Shown one piece after another: positions 9,017-17,108 of a DNA stretch of 64,000 nt (within the stretch, counting starts at the first letter, position 1; every line of letters begins with the position of its first letter). A model generated the notes under the pieces. It saw only the letters and a list, made by a program, of their open reading frames with translations. It was not told the DNA's origin and searched no databases. Source of the DNA: RYN-230 sp963768945. GTDB taxonomy: Bacteria; Actinomycetota; Actinomycetes; Streptosporangiales; Streptosporangiaceae. A program made the translations under genes and the position numbers. The stretch spans positions 1,798,001 to 1,862,000 of the forward strand of contig CAVYJW010000003.1 of NCBI GenBank assembly GCA_963768945.1. The letters run 5' to 3'.

Positions 9017-9919
9017 TTATTTGAAAATTACCGTGCGGCGGCCGTGCAGCAGGATGCGGTGCTCGGCGTGCCAGCGCACCGCCCGGGCCAGCGCGACCCG
9101 CTCCGCATCCCGCCCGATCGCGGCCAGTTGCGGCGGGGAGGCGGTGTGCTCCACCCGGGCCACCTCCTGCTCGATGACCGGGCCCTCGTCCAGGTCGGGG
9201 GTGACGTAGTGCGCGGTCGCGCCGATCACCTTCACGCCGTACTCGTGCGCCTGCTGGTACGGCCGCGCGCCGCGGAAGCTGGGCAGGAACGAGTGGTGGA
9301 TGTTGATGATCCGGCCGGCCAGTTTCGCGCAGACCTCCGGGGAGAGGATCCGCATGTACCGGGCCAGCACAACGAAGTCGATGCGGTGCGCCGCGACCAG
9401 GTCGAGCAGCCGCCCCTCGGCGTCGGCCCGGTCCGCCGGGCCCGGCCCGACCGGCACGTGCTCGAACGGCACCCCGTGCCCGGCCGCGAGCCGGGCCAGG
9501 TGGGGATGGTTCCCGACCACCAGCGGGACGTCGATGGCCAGCGACTCCGCCTCCCTGCGGTAGAGCAGGTCGTTGAGGCAGTGGCCCTCCTTGGACACCA
9601 TGATCAGCACGCGCGGGCGGATGGCCAGGTCGTGCAGGTCCCAGTCCATGCCGAACTCGTCCGCGATGGGCCCGAACCCGGCCCGCAGGGCCGGGACGTC
9701 CGACGGTGCGGTGCCGAGCGTCTCGACGTGCACCCGCATGAAGAAACGGTTCATGGTCAGGTCCGCGAACTGCTGACTGTCCAGGATGTTGCAGCCCGAG
9801 CCGTGCAAGAACGCGGCGACCGCGTGGACGATGCCGGGCCGGTCCGGGCAGGACAGCGTGAGCACCAGCTGCCTGGCGCCCGCGGCGGACACGCCGCCGC
9901 GCTCAGCCGCCGACCGCAT
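9017..9919 (-). CDS. purU: formyltetrahydrofolate deformylase
   Basis: Hydrolyses 10-formyltetrahydrofolate to formate and tetrahydrofolate, balancing the one-carbon pool. An N-terminal ACT domain begins at LVLTLSCPDRPGIVHAVA. The C-terminal formyltransferase-like domain has the catalytic NIHHSFLPSF and the DEGPVIEQ segment with the active-site Asp. I place the start at ATG 9919, overlapping the end of fabI by 17 bases. Upstream in-frame starts would only add shadow sequence. It is the last gene of a fabG-fabI-purU minus-strand run and converges with the helicase gene. Confidence 0.95.
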   Translation of the reverse strand: MRSAAERGGVSAAGARQLVLTLSCPDRPGIVHAVAAFLHGSGCNILDSQQFADLTMNRFFMRVHVETLGTAPSDVPALRAGFGPIADEFGMDWDLHDLAIRPRVLIMVSKEGHCLNDLLYRREAESLAIDVPLVVGNHPHLARLAAGHGVPFEHVPVGPGPADRADAEGRLLDLVAAHRIDFVVLARYMRILSPEVCAKLAGRIINIHHSFLPSFRGARPYQQAHEYGVKVIGATAHYVTPDLDEGPVIEQEVARVEHTASPPQLAAIGRDAERVALARAVRWHAEHRILLHGRRTVIFK

Positions 9920-10667
9920 GGACGCCGCCATCGGAATGCACGATCTCGCCGGTGGTCGCGGGGAACCAGTCGGACAGCAGCGCAACGCAGGCCCGCGCGG
10001 CGGGCTCCGGGTCGGTGATGTCCCAGCCGAGCGGGGCCCGGTCGTCCCACATGTTCTCGAACGCGCTGAACCCGGGGATGCTCTTGGCCGCCATGGTGCG
10101 CAGCGGGCCCGCGGCGACCAGGTTCACCCGGATCCCCCGCGGTCCCAGGTAACGGGCGAGGTACCGGGAAGTCGATTCCAGGGCGGCCTTGGCCACGCCC
10201 ATCCAGTCATAGGCCGGCCAGGCCAGCGACGCGTCGAAGTCCAGGCCGACGATGGATCCCCCTTCACCCAGCAGCGGCAGGGCGGCCATGGCCAGTGCCT
10301 TGAGGGAGAACGTGGACACGTGCATGGCCGAGGCCACGTCGGACCATTCGGTCTGCAGGAAGTTGCCGCCGAGCGCGGTCTGCGGTGCGTTGCCGATGCT
10401 GTGCACGACGCCGTCCAGGCCGTCCAGGTGCCCGGAGACGCGCTCGGCCAGCGACTCGAGATGGGCCGGGTCGGTCACATCGAGCTCGACGACGGGCGGC
10501 GGGTCGGGCAGCCGCTTGGCGATGCGCTCCACCAGCGTGAGCCGGCCGTATCCGGTCAGCACCACCCGGGCGCCTTCCTGCTGCGCGATCCGGGCCACGT
10601 GAAAGGCGATCGAGGAGTCGGTGAGCACGCCCGTCACCAGGATCCGCTTGCCGTCCAGGATTCCCAT
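9903..10667 (-). CDS. fabI: NADH-dependent enoyl-ACP reductase
   Basis: Catalyses the last step of type II fatty-acid elongation. This is a 254-residue FabI/InhA-type SDR: the cofactor segment GKRILVTGVLTDSSIA is N-terminal, HSIGNAP follows near residue 90, and the Y-x6-K active site is YDWMGVAK near residue 157. DUF-free and full length. It follows fabG by about 70 bases of reiterated fabG 3'-end sequence. The fabG-fabI pair in this order is typical of actinobacteria. Confidence 0.96.
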   Translation of the reverse strand: MGILDGKRILVTGVLTDSSIAFHVARIAQQEGARVVLTGYGRLTLVERIAKRLPDPPPVVELDVTDPAHLESLAERVSGHLDGLDGVVHSIGNAPQTALGGNFLQTEWSDVASAMHVSTFSLKALAMAALPLLGEGGSIVGLDFDASLAWPAYDWMGVAKAALESTSRYLARYLGPRGIRVNLVAAGPLRTMAAKSIPGFSAFENMWDDRAPLGWDITDPEPAARACVALLSDWFPATTGEIVHSDGGVHAVGG

Positions 10668-10691
10668 CGCTGTCCTTCCCTCTCATGGCCC

Positions 10692-10752
10692 CTAGCGGCC
10701 CATGCCGATGGCCGCTAGTGGCCCATGCCGATGGCCCCTAGTGGCCCATGCC
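10692..10752. repeat. 23-nt tandem reiteration of the fabG 3' end including its stop codon
   Basis: On the minus strand the fabG ending GGCATGGGCCACTAG is followed by two further 23-nt copies (GGCATGGGCCACTAG and GGCATGGGCCGCTAG). The stop triplet is thus repeated at 10738, 10715 and 10692. Because 23 is not a multiple of three, each TAG lies in a different frame. The array fills most of the fabG-fabI gap. Confidence 0.9.
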
Positions 10753-11442
10753 GAGTCCGCCATCGACCGGGATGACCGCCCCGGTGATGTAGGCCGCGTC
10801 CGGCCCGGCCAGGAAGGCTACTGTCGCGGCGATCTCATCGGCGGAGGCAAGGCGCCCGAGCGGCACCTGGCCGAGGATGGCGGCCTTCCGGTCCTCGGGC
10901 AGGGCCGCCGTCATGTCGGTGTCCACGAAACCCGGGGCCACCACGTTGGCGGTGATGTTCCGGCTGCCCAGCTCCCTCGCCAGCGAGCGGGCCAGGCCGA
11001 CCAGCCCGGCCTTGGAGGCCGCGTAGTTCGCCTGGCCGCCCGAGCCGAGCAGGCCGACGACCGAGGAGATGAACACCATCCGGCCCCGGCGCAGCCGCAT
11101 CATGCCGCGCACCGCGCGCTTGGCCACCCGGTACGCACCGGTCAGGTTGGTGTCGATCACGTCGGTGAAGTCGTCCTCATTCATCAGCGCGAGCAGCTGG
11201 TCGTGGGTGATCCCCGCGTTGGCCACCAGGACCTCCACCGGTCCCTGCTCCGCCTCCACCTTGGCGAAGGCCTCGTCCACCGCCGCGGCGTCCCGGACGT
11301 CGCAGGCCACGGTGGCCAGCCCGGGCACCGCGTCTCCCGACCGGGAGGTCACCGTGACCTGGTCCCCGCCGGCCGCCAGGCGGCGGGCGATGGCCAGCCC
11401 GATGCCCCGGTTCCCGCCGGTGACGAGGACGGATCGGCTCAT
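10738..11442 (-). CDS. fabG: 3-oxoacyl-ACP reductase
   Basis: A 234-residue classical SDR, placed in fatty-acid elongation next to fabI. The glycine-rich NADPH motif is TGGNRGIGLA (residues 8-17). The Ser-Tyr-Lys triad is visible in ISSVVGLLGSGG and NYAASKAG. VAPGFVDTDM and the C-terminal PVDGGLGMGH are standard for FabG. I chose ATG 11442 (GAAGAAGG about 10 bases upstream) over an in-frame GTG at 11553 that adds non-family sequence. It is divergent from tldD. Confidence 0.95.
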   Translation of the reverse strand: MSRSVLVTGGNRGIGLAIARRLAAGGDQVTVTSRSGDAVPGLATVACDVRDAAAVDEAFAKVEAEQGPVEVLVANAGITHDQLLALMNEDDFTDVIDTNLTGAYRVAKRAVRGMMRLRRGRMVFISSVVGLLGSGGQANYAASKAGLVGLARSLARELGSRNITANVVAPGFVDTDMTAALPEDRKAAILGQVPLGRLASADEIAATVAFLAGPDAAYITGAVIPVDGGLGMGH

Positions 11443-11619
11443 CGGCGTGCCTTCTTCCATGATCAACGAATTGACTTCCGCGCCCCGGCGAGCGTACCCG
11501 GCTGCCGCCACCGGACGTGGGATAGGTTGCCACTGGGGGAGCACAGTACACATCCCGGCCCGGCCGGCAGCACCGGACCGGGCGCGGGCCCACGCACCGG
11601 ACAGGGCACAGGATCAGGC

Positions 11620-13171
11620 ATGGAGCCAAGCACACAAACAGGCACGCGGACCGGCGGCTGGAACCGGGGGAGCGGGCATCCCATCGATCCGGAGTTCGCC
11701 GGCCTGCCGCTGCGTGAGCTGGCTGCCGCCGCGCTGCAGCGCGCCCGGGAGCTGGGCGCGGAACACGCCGACTTCCGCGCCGAGCGCATCAGGGGCCAGG
11801 AGATCGGGCTGTCCGACGGCCACCTGGAGACGCTGATGGACGCGGACGAGCTCGGCCTGGCCGTCCGGGTGGTGCTGAACGGCACCTGGGGCTTTGCCGC
11901 CGCAGTGGACCTGACCACCCAGGCGGCGGTGCGCGCGGCCGAGGAAGCCATCGACGTGGCCAAGGTCGCCGCCGCGATGAACACCGAGCGCATCGAACTG
12001 GCTCCCGAGCCGGGCTACGGCGACGTCAGCTGGGTCTCCGCCTACGACCAGGATCCGTTCAGCGTCAGCGTCGGGGACAAGCTGGCGCTGCTGTCTGGCT
12101 GGAGTGAGCGGCTGCTGGCCAGCCCGGTGGTCAACCACGTGGACGCCTCGCTGGTCCAGGTCCGGGAGTGCAAGTTCTACGCCGACGGCGCGACCACCGC
12201 CCTCCAGCAGCGGGTGCGGCTGCACCCGGTGCTCACCGCGGTCGCGGTGCAGCCCAGCGGCCGGTTCGAGACCATGCGCACGCTGGCCCCGCAGGCCGGC
12301 CGGGGTTATGAGTACCTGACCGGGACCGGGTGGGATTTCGATGCCGAGCTGGCTCAGCTGCCGGAGCTGCTGGCCGAGAAGCTGGCCGCCCCGGCGGTCC
12401 AGGCGGGCCGCTACGACCTGGTTATCGCCCCGTCCAACCTGTGGCTGGTCATCCACGAGTCGATCGGGCACGCCACCGAACTCGACCGGGTGCTCGGCTA
12501 CGAGGCGGCCTACGCCGGGACGTCGTTCGCCTCCCTCGACAAGCTGGGGAGCCTGCAGTACGGCTCGCCGTTGATGCGGGTCACCGGCGACCGGACCGTG
12601 CCGCACGGCCTGTCCACGGTGGGCTACGACGATGAGGGGGTCGCGTCCCAGTCCTGGGACCTGATCTCCGGCGGCGTGCTCAGCGGTTACCAGCTCGACC
12701 GCCGCATCGCCCAGCTGACCGGGTTCGGCCGGTCCAACGGGTGCGCGTTCGCGGATTCCCCCGGTCACATGCCGATCCAGCGGATGGCGAACGTCTCGCT
12801 CGCAGCCAGCCCAGGAGGGCCCGGGCACCGGCGAGCTGATCGCCGGCGTGACCAACGGGATCTACATCGAGGGTGACAAGAGCTGGTCCATCGACATGCA
12901 GCGGTACAACTTCCAGTTCACCGGGCAGCGATTCTTCAAGATCACCAACGGCCGGCTGGACGGCCAGCTGCGCGACGTGGCCTACCAGGCCACCACGACC
13001 GACTTCTGGAACTCCATGGAGGCCGTGGGCGGCCCGCAGACGTACGTGCTCGGCGGCGCGTTCAACTGCGGGAAGGGCCAGCCCGGCCAGGTCGCCCCGG
13101 TCAGCCACGGCTGCCCCACGGCGCTGATGCGGGGAGTCCGGGTGCTCAACACCGCGGAGGAGGGGTCATGA
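11620..13171 (+). CDS. tldD: metalloprotease TldD, one frameshift
   Basis: Large subunit of the TldD/TldE zinc protease, which degrades unfolded or modified peptides (known from E. coli microcin maturation). The zinc site HESIGHATELDRV (HExxxH) is at about 12451. The frame breaks near 12815: SLAASPGGPG is followed by a switch to GTGELIAGVTNGIYIEG, restored if one G is removed from a CCCGGG run. Downstream, DKSWSIDMQRYNFQFTG and YVLGGAFNCGKGQPGQVA are strongly conserved. This is probably a sequencing insertion. The TGA overlaps an ATG (13168) that belongs to the tldE side, suggesting coupling. Confidence 0.9.
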
Positions 13172-13181
13172 ACCCGCAGGA

Positions 13182-13281
13182 CGCCAGCTCACGGACCACG
13201 AGCCCACGGACCACGGGCTCAGGGACCACGGGCTCAGGGAACGGGCTCACGGACCACGGGCTCACGGACCACGGGCTCAGC
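13182..13281. repeat. 15-nt degenerate tandem repeat at the 5' end of tldE
   Basis: Units of the type CTCACGGACCACGGG recur about six times between the coupled ATG at 13168 and the conserved start of TldE. Read from that ATG they encode LTDHG-type pentapeptides. The array separates the ATG frame from the conserved frame, so an indel in it, or re-initiation after it, must be assumed. Confidence 0.7.
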
Positions 13282-13288
13282 GAGCAGC

Positions 13289-14707
13289 GTGGTGCAGAGC
13301 GCCGGGCCCCAGGAGATCGTCGAGCGAGCGCTGGCCGCGGCCCGGTCCGGCGACTGCTTCGTGATCGCCGACGAAAGCTCGACCGCGAACCTGCGCTGGG
13401 CGGGCAACACGCTGACCACCAACGGGGTCGCGCGCTCCCGCCAGCTGACGGTGATCGCGGTCCGTCGCCGCGCGGAGGGCATCTCGGTGGGCGTGGTGTC
13501 GCGGGCCGGCGTCCGCGAGGACCAGGTCGAGGACGTGGTGCGGGCGGCCGAGCAGGCCGCCGCCGACGGCTCCCCGGTGGAGGATGCCCAGCCGCTGCTG
13601 GGCCCGGACGACGACGCGGTACGGAAGCTCCCGGCCGCGGCGCGCTGGGACGACCCGGTCGCGAGTACCGAGATCGGGGTGTTCAGCGGGTTCGCGGCGG
13701 ATCTGGGCGGCGCGTTCGAGGCCGCGCAGGGTGCCGAGCGCAAGCTCTACGGGTACGCCGAGCACTCTCTGGCCTGCACGTTCCTCGGCAGCTCGACGGG
13801 CCTGCGGCTGCGCCACGATCAGCCGACCGGCAAGGTCGAGATGAACGCGAAGTCCGCGGACCTGGCCCGCTCGGCCTGGGCCGGCTGTGCCACCAGGGAC
13901 TTCACCGACGTCGACGTCGTCTCGCTGGACGCCGGCCTGGAACAGCGCCTGGGCTGGGCCCGGCGGAAGATCGACTTGCCGCCCGGGCGGTACGAGACGC
14001 TGCTCCCCCCGAGTGCCGTGGCCGACCTCCTCGTGTACATGTACTGGTCGGCAGGGGCCAAGGACGCGCTGGACGGCCGCAGCGTGTTCAGCAAGCCGGG
14101 CGGCGGTACCCGGGTCGGCGAGCGGCTGTCCAGCCTCCCGCTGGCCTTGTACGGCGACCCTGCCACGCCCGGGCTGGCCTGCTCCCCCTTCGTCATCGCG
14201 CACGCCTCGCGCCGTGAGTCCTCAGTGTTCGACAACGGGCTGGGGCTGGAGCACACCGACTGGATCCACGACGGCGAACTGGCCGCGCTGATCCAGACCC
14301 GGCACACCGCCGAGCTTTCCGGGCTGCCGGTCACCCCCGCCATCGACAACCTCGCCCTGGCGGGCCCCCCGGGTTCCTCGGCGTCCCTCGAGGACATGGT
14401 GGCTCGCACCGAGCGGGGCCTCCTGCTCACCTGCCTCTGGTACATCCGCGAGGTGGACCCGCAGACCCTGCTGCTGACCGGGCTCACCCGTGACGGCATC
14501 TACCTGGTCGAAAACGGTGAGGTCAGCGGGGCGGTGAACAACTTCCGCTTCAACGAGAGCCCGGTCGGCATGCTCAGCCGGCTCGCCGAGGTCGGCGCGA
14601 CCGTGCCCGCGCTGCCCCGCGAGTGGGGCGACTACTTCACCCGCTGCGCGATGCCCCCGGTCCGGGTAGAGGGCTTCAACATGTCCTCGGTCAGCCAGGC
14701 CAGTTAG
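13289..14707 (+). CDS. tldE: TldE/PmbA metalloprotease-partner protein
   Basis: Small-subunit partner of TldD. It has the modulator-of-DNA-gyrase fold but lacks the HExxxH zinc site, as expected for TldE. GPQEIVERALAAA marks the conserved N-terminus, and the C-terminal VEGFNMSSVSQAS is typical. The GTG at 13289 has no evident Shine-Dalgarno. The ATG at 13168 overlaps the tldD stop as ATGA but lies in another frame, across a 15-nt repeat array. The native protein may start at 13168, with an indel in the repeat hiding continuity. A strong hairpin overlaps the stop. Confidence 0.88.
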   Translation: MVQSAGPQEIVERALAAARSGDCFVIADESSTANLRWAGNTLTTNGVARSRQLTVIAVRRRAEGISVGVVSRAGVREDQVEDVVRAAEQAAADGSPVEDAQPLLGPDDDAVRKLPAAARWDDPVASTEIGVFSGFAADLGGAFEAAQGAERKLYGYAEHSLACTFLGSSTGLRLRHDQPTGKVEMNAKSADLARSAWAGCATRDFTDVDVVSLDAGLEQRLGWARRKIDLPPGRYETLLPPSAVADLLVYMYWSAGAKDALDGRSVFSKPGGGTRVGERLSSLPLALYGDPATPGLACSPFVIAHASRRESSVFDNGLGLEHTDWIHDGELAALIQTRHTAELSGLPVTPAIDNLALAGPPGSSASLEDMVARTERGLLLTCLWYIREVDPQTLLLTGLTRDGIYLVENGEVSGAVNNFRFNESPVGMLSRLAEVGATVPALPREWGDYFTRCAMPPVRVEGFNMSSVSQAS

Positions 14708-14750
14708 CCCGCCGCGCCCGCCCCAGCGAAGCGGGCGGGCGCGGCGGGCT
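14706..14750. terminator. 18-bp perfect GC hairpin at the tldE stop codon
   Basis: Arms 14706-14723 and 14733-14750 are perfectly complementary around a 9-base loop. The left arm starts inside the TAG of tldE. There is no U-tract, as is usual for actinomycete terminators. It can serve both tldE and the convergent dodecin gene. Confidence 0.75.
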
Positions 14751-14805
14751 AGGTAGGTCCGCAGTGACGCAGCGCCAGCGCGCCGTAGCGCGCTGGCCAG
14801 GGAAA

Positions 14806-15018
14806 CTAGCTGTCTTCGAGGCGGAAGCCCACCTTCAGGCCGACCTGGTAATGCGCCACCTCGCCGTCGGTGATCTGCCCGCGCACCTGGGTGATCTCGA
14901 ACCAGTCCAGGTGCCGCAGGGTCTGCGAGGCCCGGTGCACCGCGTTGCGGATAGCGGGCTCGATGCCGTCCGGCGACGTGCCGACGATCTCGGTAACGCG
15001 GTAGGTGCGTTCGGTCAT
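14806..15018 (-). CDS. dodecin flavin-binding protein
   Basis: A 70-residue dodecin, a dodecameric cytosolic store or buffer for flavins. The whole length fits the family: TYRVTEIVGTSPDGIEPAIR at the start and LDWFEITQVRG with the flavin-stacking Trp in the middle. DGEVAHYQVGLKVGFRLE closes the protein. ATG 15018 has GGAGGGG 5 bases upstream. It is divergent from the FMN-dependent oxidase gene, an apt but possibly incidental neighbour for a flavin-binding protein. Confidence 0.95.
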   Translation of the reverse strand: MTERTYRVTEIVGTSPDGIEPAIRNAVHRASQTLRHLDWFEITQVRGQITDGEVAHYQVGLKVGFRLEDS

Positions 15019-15095
15019 TGGCCCCTCCACAGGGAAGTGGTCCCGCTCGCGGGACTGGCATCCCGCCCGGCATTCAGGCAGGGTGTTCGGGTGTG

Positions 15096-16157
15096 ATGGC
15101 TGACGTTTCCGAGTTCGAGCGGCAAGCCCGAGAGCTCCTTCGCCCTGAGGTCTATGACTACTACGCCGGCGGTTCCGGTGGCGAGGTGACCCTCCGCGCG
15201 AATGCGGAGGCCTGGAACCGGGTCCGGTTCCTGCCGCGGGTCCTGCGCGACGTCTCCGCCGTCCAGACCAGCGTGCAGCTGGGTCCGCCGCTGAACCTGG
15301 AACTGCGCACCCCGATCGCGGTGGCGCCGACCGCCTACCACCGGCTCGCCCACCCCGAGGGCGAGACGGCCACGGCGGCAGGCGCCGCGCGGGCGGGAGC
15401 CCTCTTCGTGCTGTCCTCCCGCTCCTCAAGACGGATCGAGGAAGTCGCCGCAGCCGTCGCCGAGGCCGGGGGCCGCTGGTGGTTCCAGGTCTACATGATG
15501 CAGGAGCGGGAACTCACCGCCGGGCTGGTCCGGCGGGCGGCGGCCGCGGGCGCGCAGGCCCTGGTCCTCACCGGCGACACCCCCGTGGTCGGGCGCCGGG
15601 CCCTGATGCCCGGCGCGGGGGTGATCAGCGACCGGGACTTCGAGGACAACCTCGGACGGCTGGACGACCTGTCCCGGGCGCGTATCGTCCCGGCCAGCCT
15701 GGACGACATCGGCTGGCTGGCTGAGATCAGCGGCGGGCTCCCCGTAGTGGTCAAGGGGGTGCTGCGCGCCGACGACGCGGCCGCCTGCCTGTCGGCGGGG
15801 GCCGCCGGTGTCATCGTGTCCAACCACGGCGGCCGGCAGCTCGACCAGGCCCTGCCCACCGCGCTGGCGTTGCCTGCCGTGCGGGCCGCCGCAGCGGGCC
15901 GGCCGGTGTTCGTGGACGGCGGCGTGCGCAGCCCGGAAAATGTGCTCGCCGGCCTCGCGCTTGGCGCGCCGCTGGTGTTCGTGGGCCGGCCTGTGCTGTG
16001 GGCGCTGACCTGCGACGGGGAGGACGGCGTGCAGGCGTGGCTGGAGGACCTGACGGCCGGCCTGGCCCACGTGATGGCGCTGGCCGGCGCCGCGTCCGTG
16101 GCCGCGCTGCCCGGCCTCGGGGCCGTCGCGGCCCCCAGCATCACCCTGTCCGGCTGA
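15096..16157 (+). CDS. FMN-dependent alpha-hydroxyacid oxidase/dehydrogenase
   Basis: A 353-residue TIM-barrel flavoprotein of the lactate/glycolate/mandelate oxidase family, oxidising an L-2-hydroxyacid to the 2-oxoacid. YDYYAGGSGGEVTLRAN opens the protein. VAPTAYHRLAHPEGE follows. The catalytic His-Arg pair is in SNHGGRQLD, and the phosphate-binding VDGGVR and FVGRPVLWAL come near the end. The substrate cannot be told from sequence. The start is ATG 15096, with an alternative GTG three bases earlier. Confidence 0.9.
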   Translation: MADVSEFERQARELLRPEVYDYYAGGSGGEVTLRANAEAWNRVRFLPRVLRDVSAVQTSVQLGPPLNLELRTPIAVAPTAYHRLAHPEGETATAAGAARAGALFVLSSRSSRRIEEVAAAVAEAGGRWWFQVYMMQERELTAGLVRRAAAAGAQALVLTGDTPVVGRRALMPGAGVISDRDFEDNLGRLDDLSRARIVPASLDDIGWLAEISGGLPVVVKGVLRADDAAACLSAGAAGVIVSNHGGRQLDQALPTALALPAVRAAAAGRPVFVDGGVRSPENVLAGLALGAPLVFVGRPVLWALTCDGEDGVQAWLEDLTAGLAHVMALAGAASVAALPGLGAVAAPSITLSG

Positions 16158-16219
16158 CCGGCTCGCCGCGCCGGAAAACTCCATTCGCATGCCGACCCGC
16201 GCGGACATACGTTGGAGGT

Positions 16220-16625
16220 GTGAAACCTGCCCCCGGGGGCCGCCGTCAGAGCGCGTACCTCGTCACCGAGGCACAGCCGCCTCTGTCCGCGGACATTGCC
16301 TCGCGGCAGCGCCGCTACCTGATCATGATGGGAATCCGGATCGCTTGTTTTGCGGCGACGATTGCCCTGTTCGTCGCAGGGCGCGGGCTGGTTCGCGGCG
16401 ATTCCGGCGGTGGGCGCTATCACCATCCCCTATTTCGCCGTAGTGATCGCCAACGGCGGCCGTGAGCCCGCTAACACCAGCGGTTTCCGTGCCTACGAGC
16501 CTCGGCTGCCCGAGCGCTACATCCCCCCGGGCGCAACCGGATGGCCTGCTGGGAGGCCCGCGCCGGAGGCGCCGTCTCCCGGGTCGCAGCCGCCCCGCCC
16601 GTTTAGCCGGGGAAACAGAGGCTGA
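16220..16625 (+). CDS. DUF3099 membrane protein, one frameshift
   Basis: A small actinobacterial membrane protein. YLVTEAQPPLSADIASRQRRY is followed by two hydrophobic segments (YLIMMGIRIACFAATIALFV and AAIPAVGAITIPYFAVVIA) and a Pro-rich tail. The frame changes near 16385: the upstream frame runs into GLVRGDSGGG, while removing one G gives GRGWFAAIPAVGAI. An insertion error is likely. A GTG at 16220 lies only 1 base after GGAGG, so the start is uncertain and a further indel near the start is possible. The function of the family is unknown. Confidence 0.75.
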
Positions 16626-16698
16626 AAAGCAGCAGGGAAAGGGCTGAACGGCCGTCCAACGCACGCGTGGGTGGCCGGATCGGGCTTGTAATCCGGTC

Positions 16699-16730
16699 TT
16701 GACGCACAAGGGGGGGTTTCGGTGTAACAT
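16699..16730 (+). promoter_or_regulatory. housekeeping-type promoter for the 6C-like RNA
   Basis: TTGACG (16699-16704) is followed 18 bases later by TGTAAC (16723-16728), or 20 bases later by TAACAT. The predicted transcript start (about 16735) falls just before the first hairpin, and no coding start follows. This supports a stand-alone RNA gene. It lies in the 483-bp non-coding stretch 16626-17108. Confidence 0.65.
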
Positions 16731-16734
16731 GCAT

Positions 16735-16845
16735 ATCGGTGCTCTGGTCCCCCGTCGGAGCACCTGCCGGCGTTCCGGGCCCCCGTCGGAACGCCGATGA
16801 ATGCGACGCCGGGTGGTTTGCCCCCGTAGCCACCCGGCGTCGCTC
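16735..16845 (+). ncRNA. 6C-like small RNA: three hairpins with CCCCCGT loops
   Basis: Three consecutive perfect hairpins follow the promoter: 16738-16764 (7-bp stem), 16768-16796 (9 bp) and 16803-16843 (14 bp). All three loops carry the same single-stranded CCCCCGT. Tandem stem-loops with C-rich loops define the actinobacterial 6C RNA family. Here the runs are five Cs, and the last hairpin, which also acts as the likely terminator, keeps the C-loop. 6C RNAs are thought to act in trans by pairing their C-loops with G-rich ribosome binding sites. The family assignment is from pattern only. Confidence 0.65.
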
Positions 16846-16983
16846 TATGCCTGGCGTCCCTCCTGCCCCTCCTGCCCCTCCTGCGGCTGGTTCGCCCGCA
16901 CACGCTCCGGGATGCCCCTGCCCGCTCGCGGGTGCTCCACCGCGCAGAACCGGCCCGCCCCCGCCGGCCTGCCCGGGTCAACT

Positions 16984-17009
16984 TAACGACTTAGCTCTCT
17001 AACGACTTA
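16984..17009. repeat. direct repeat TAACGACTTA x2, 16-nt spacing
   Basis: TAACGACTTA occurs at 16984-16993 and 17000-17009 in an AT-rich pocket of otherwise GC-rich non-coding DNA, between the 6C-like RNA and the convergent ABC permease. The spacing of about 1.5 helical turns could suit a regulator site, but no promoter-gene pair is evident. Confidence 0.4.
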
Positions 17010-17056
17010 TCGGCACGGCCGGGGCTGGCGGCGCGAAGGCCGCACGCCGGAATGGG

Positions 17057-17091
17057 GACGCCGCCCGGGGTTGCCGGGTCCGGGCGGCGTC
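17057..17091. terminator. 12-bp GC hairpin downstream of the ABC permease
   Basis: GACGCCGCCCGG (17057-17068) pairs perfectly with CCGGGCGGCGTC (17080-17091) across an 11-base loop. It lies 18 bases beyond the stop of the minus-strand permease gene and can terminate it, or stop transcription coming from the 6C-like RNA. Confidence 0.65.
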
Positions 17092-17108
17092 GTGGCGTAC
17101 GAAGAGGG

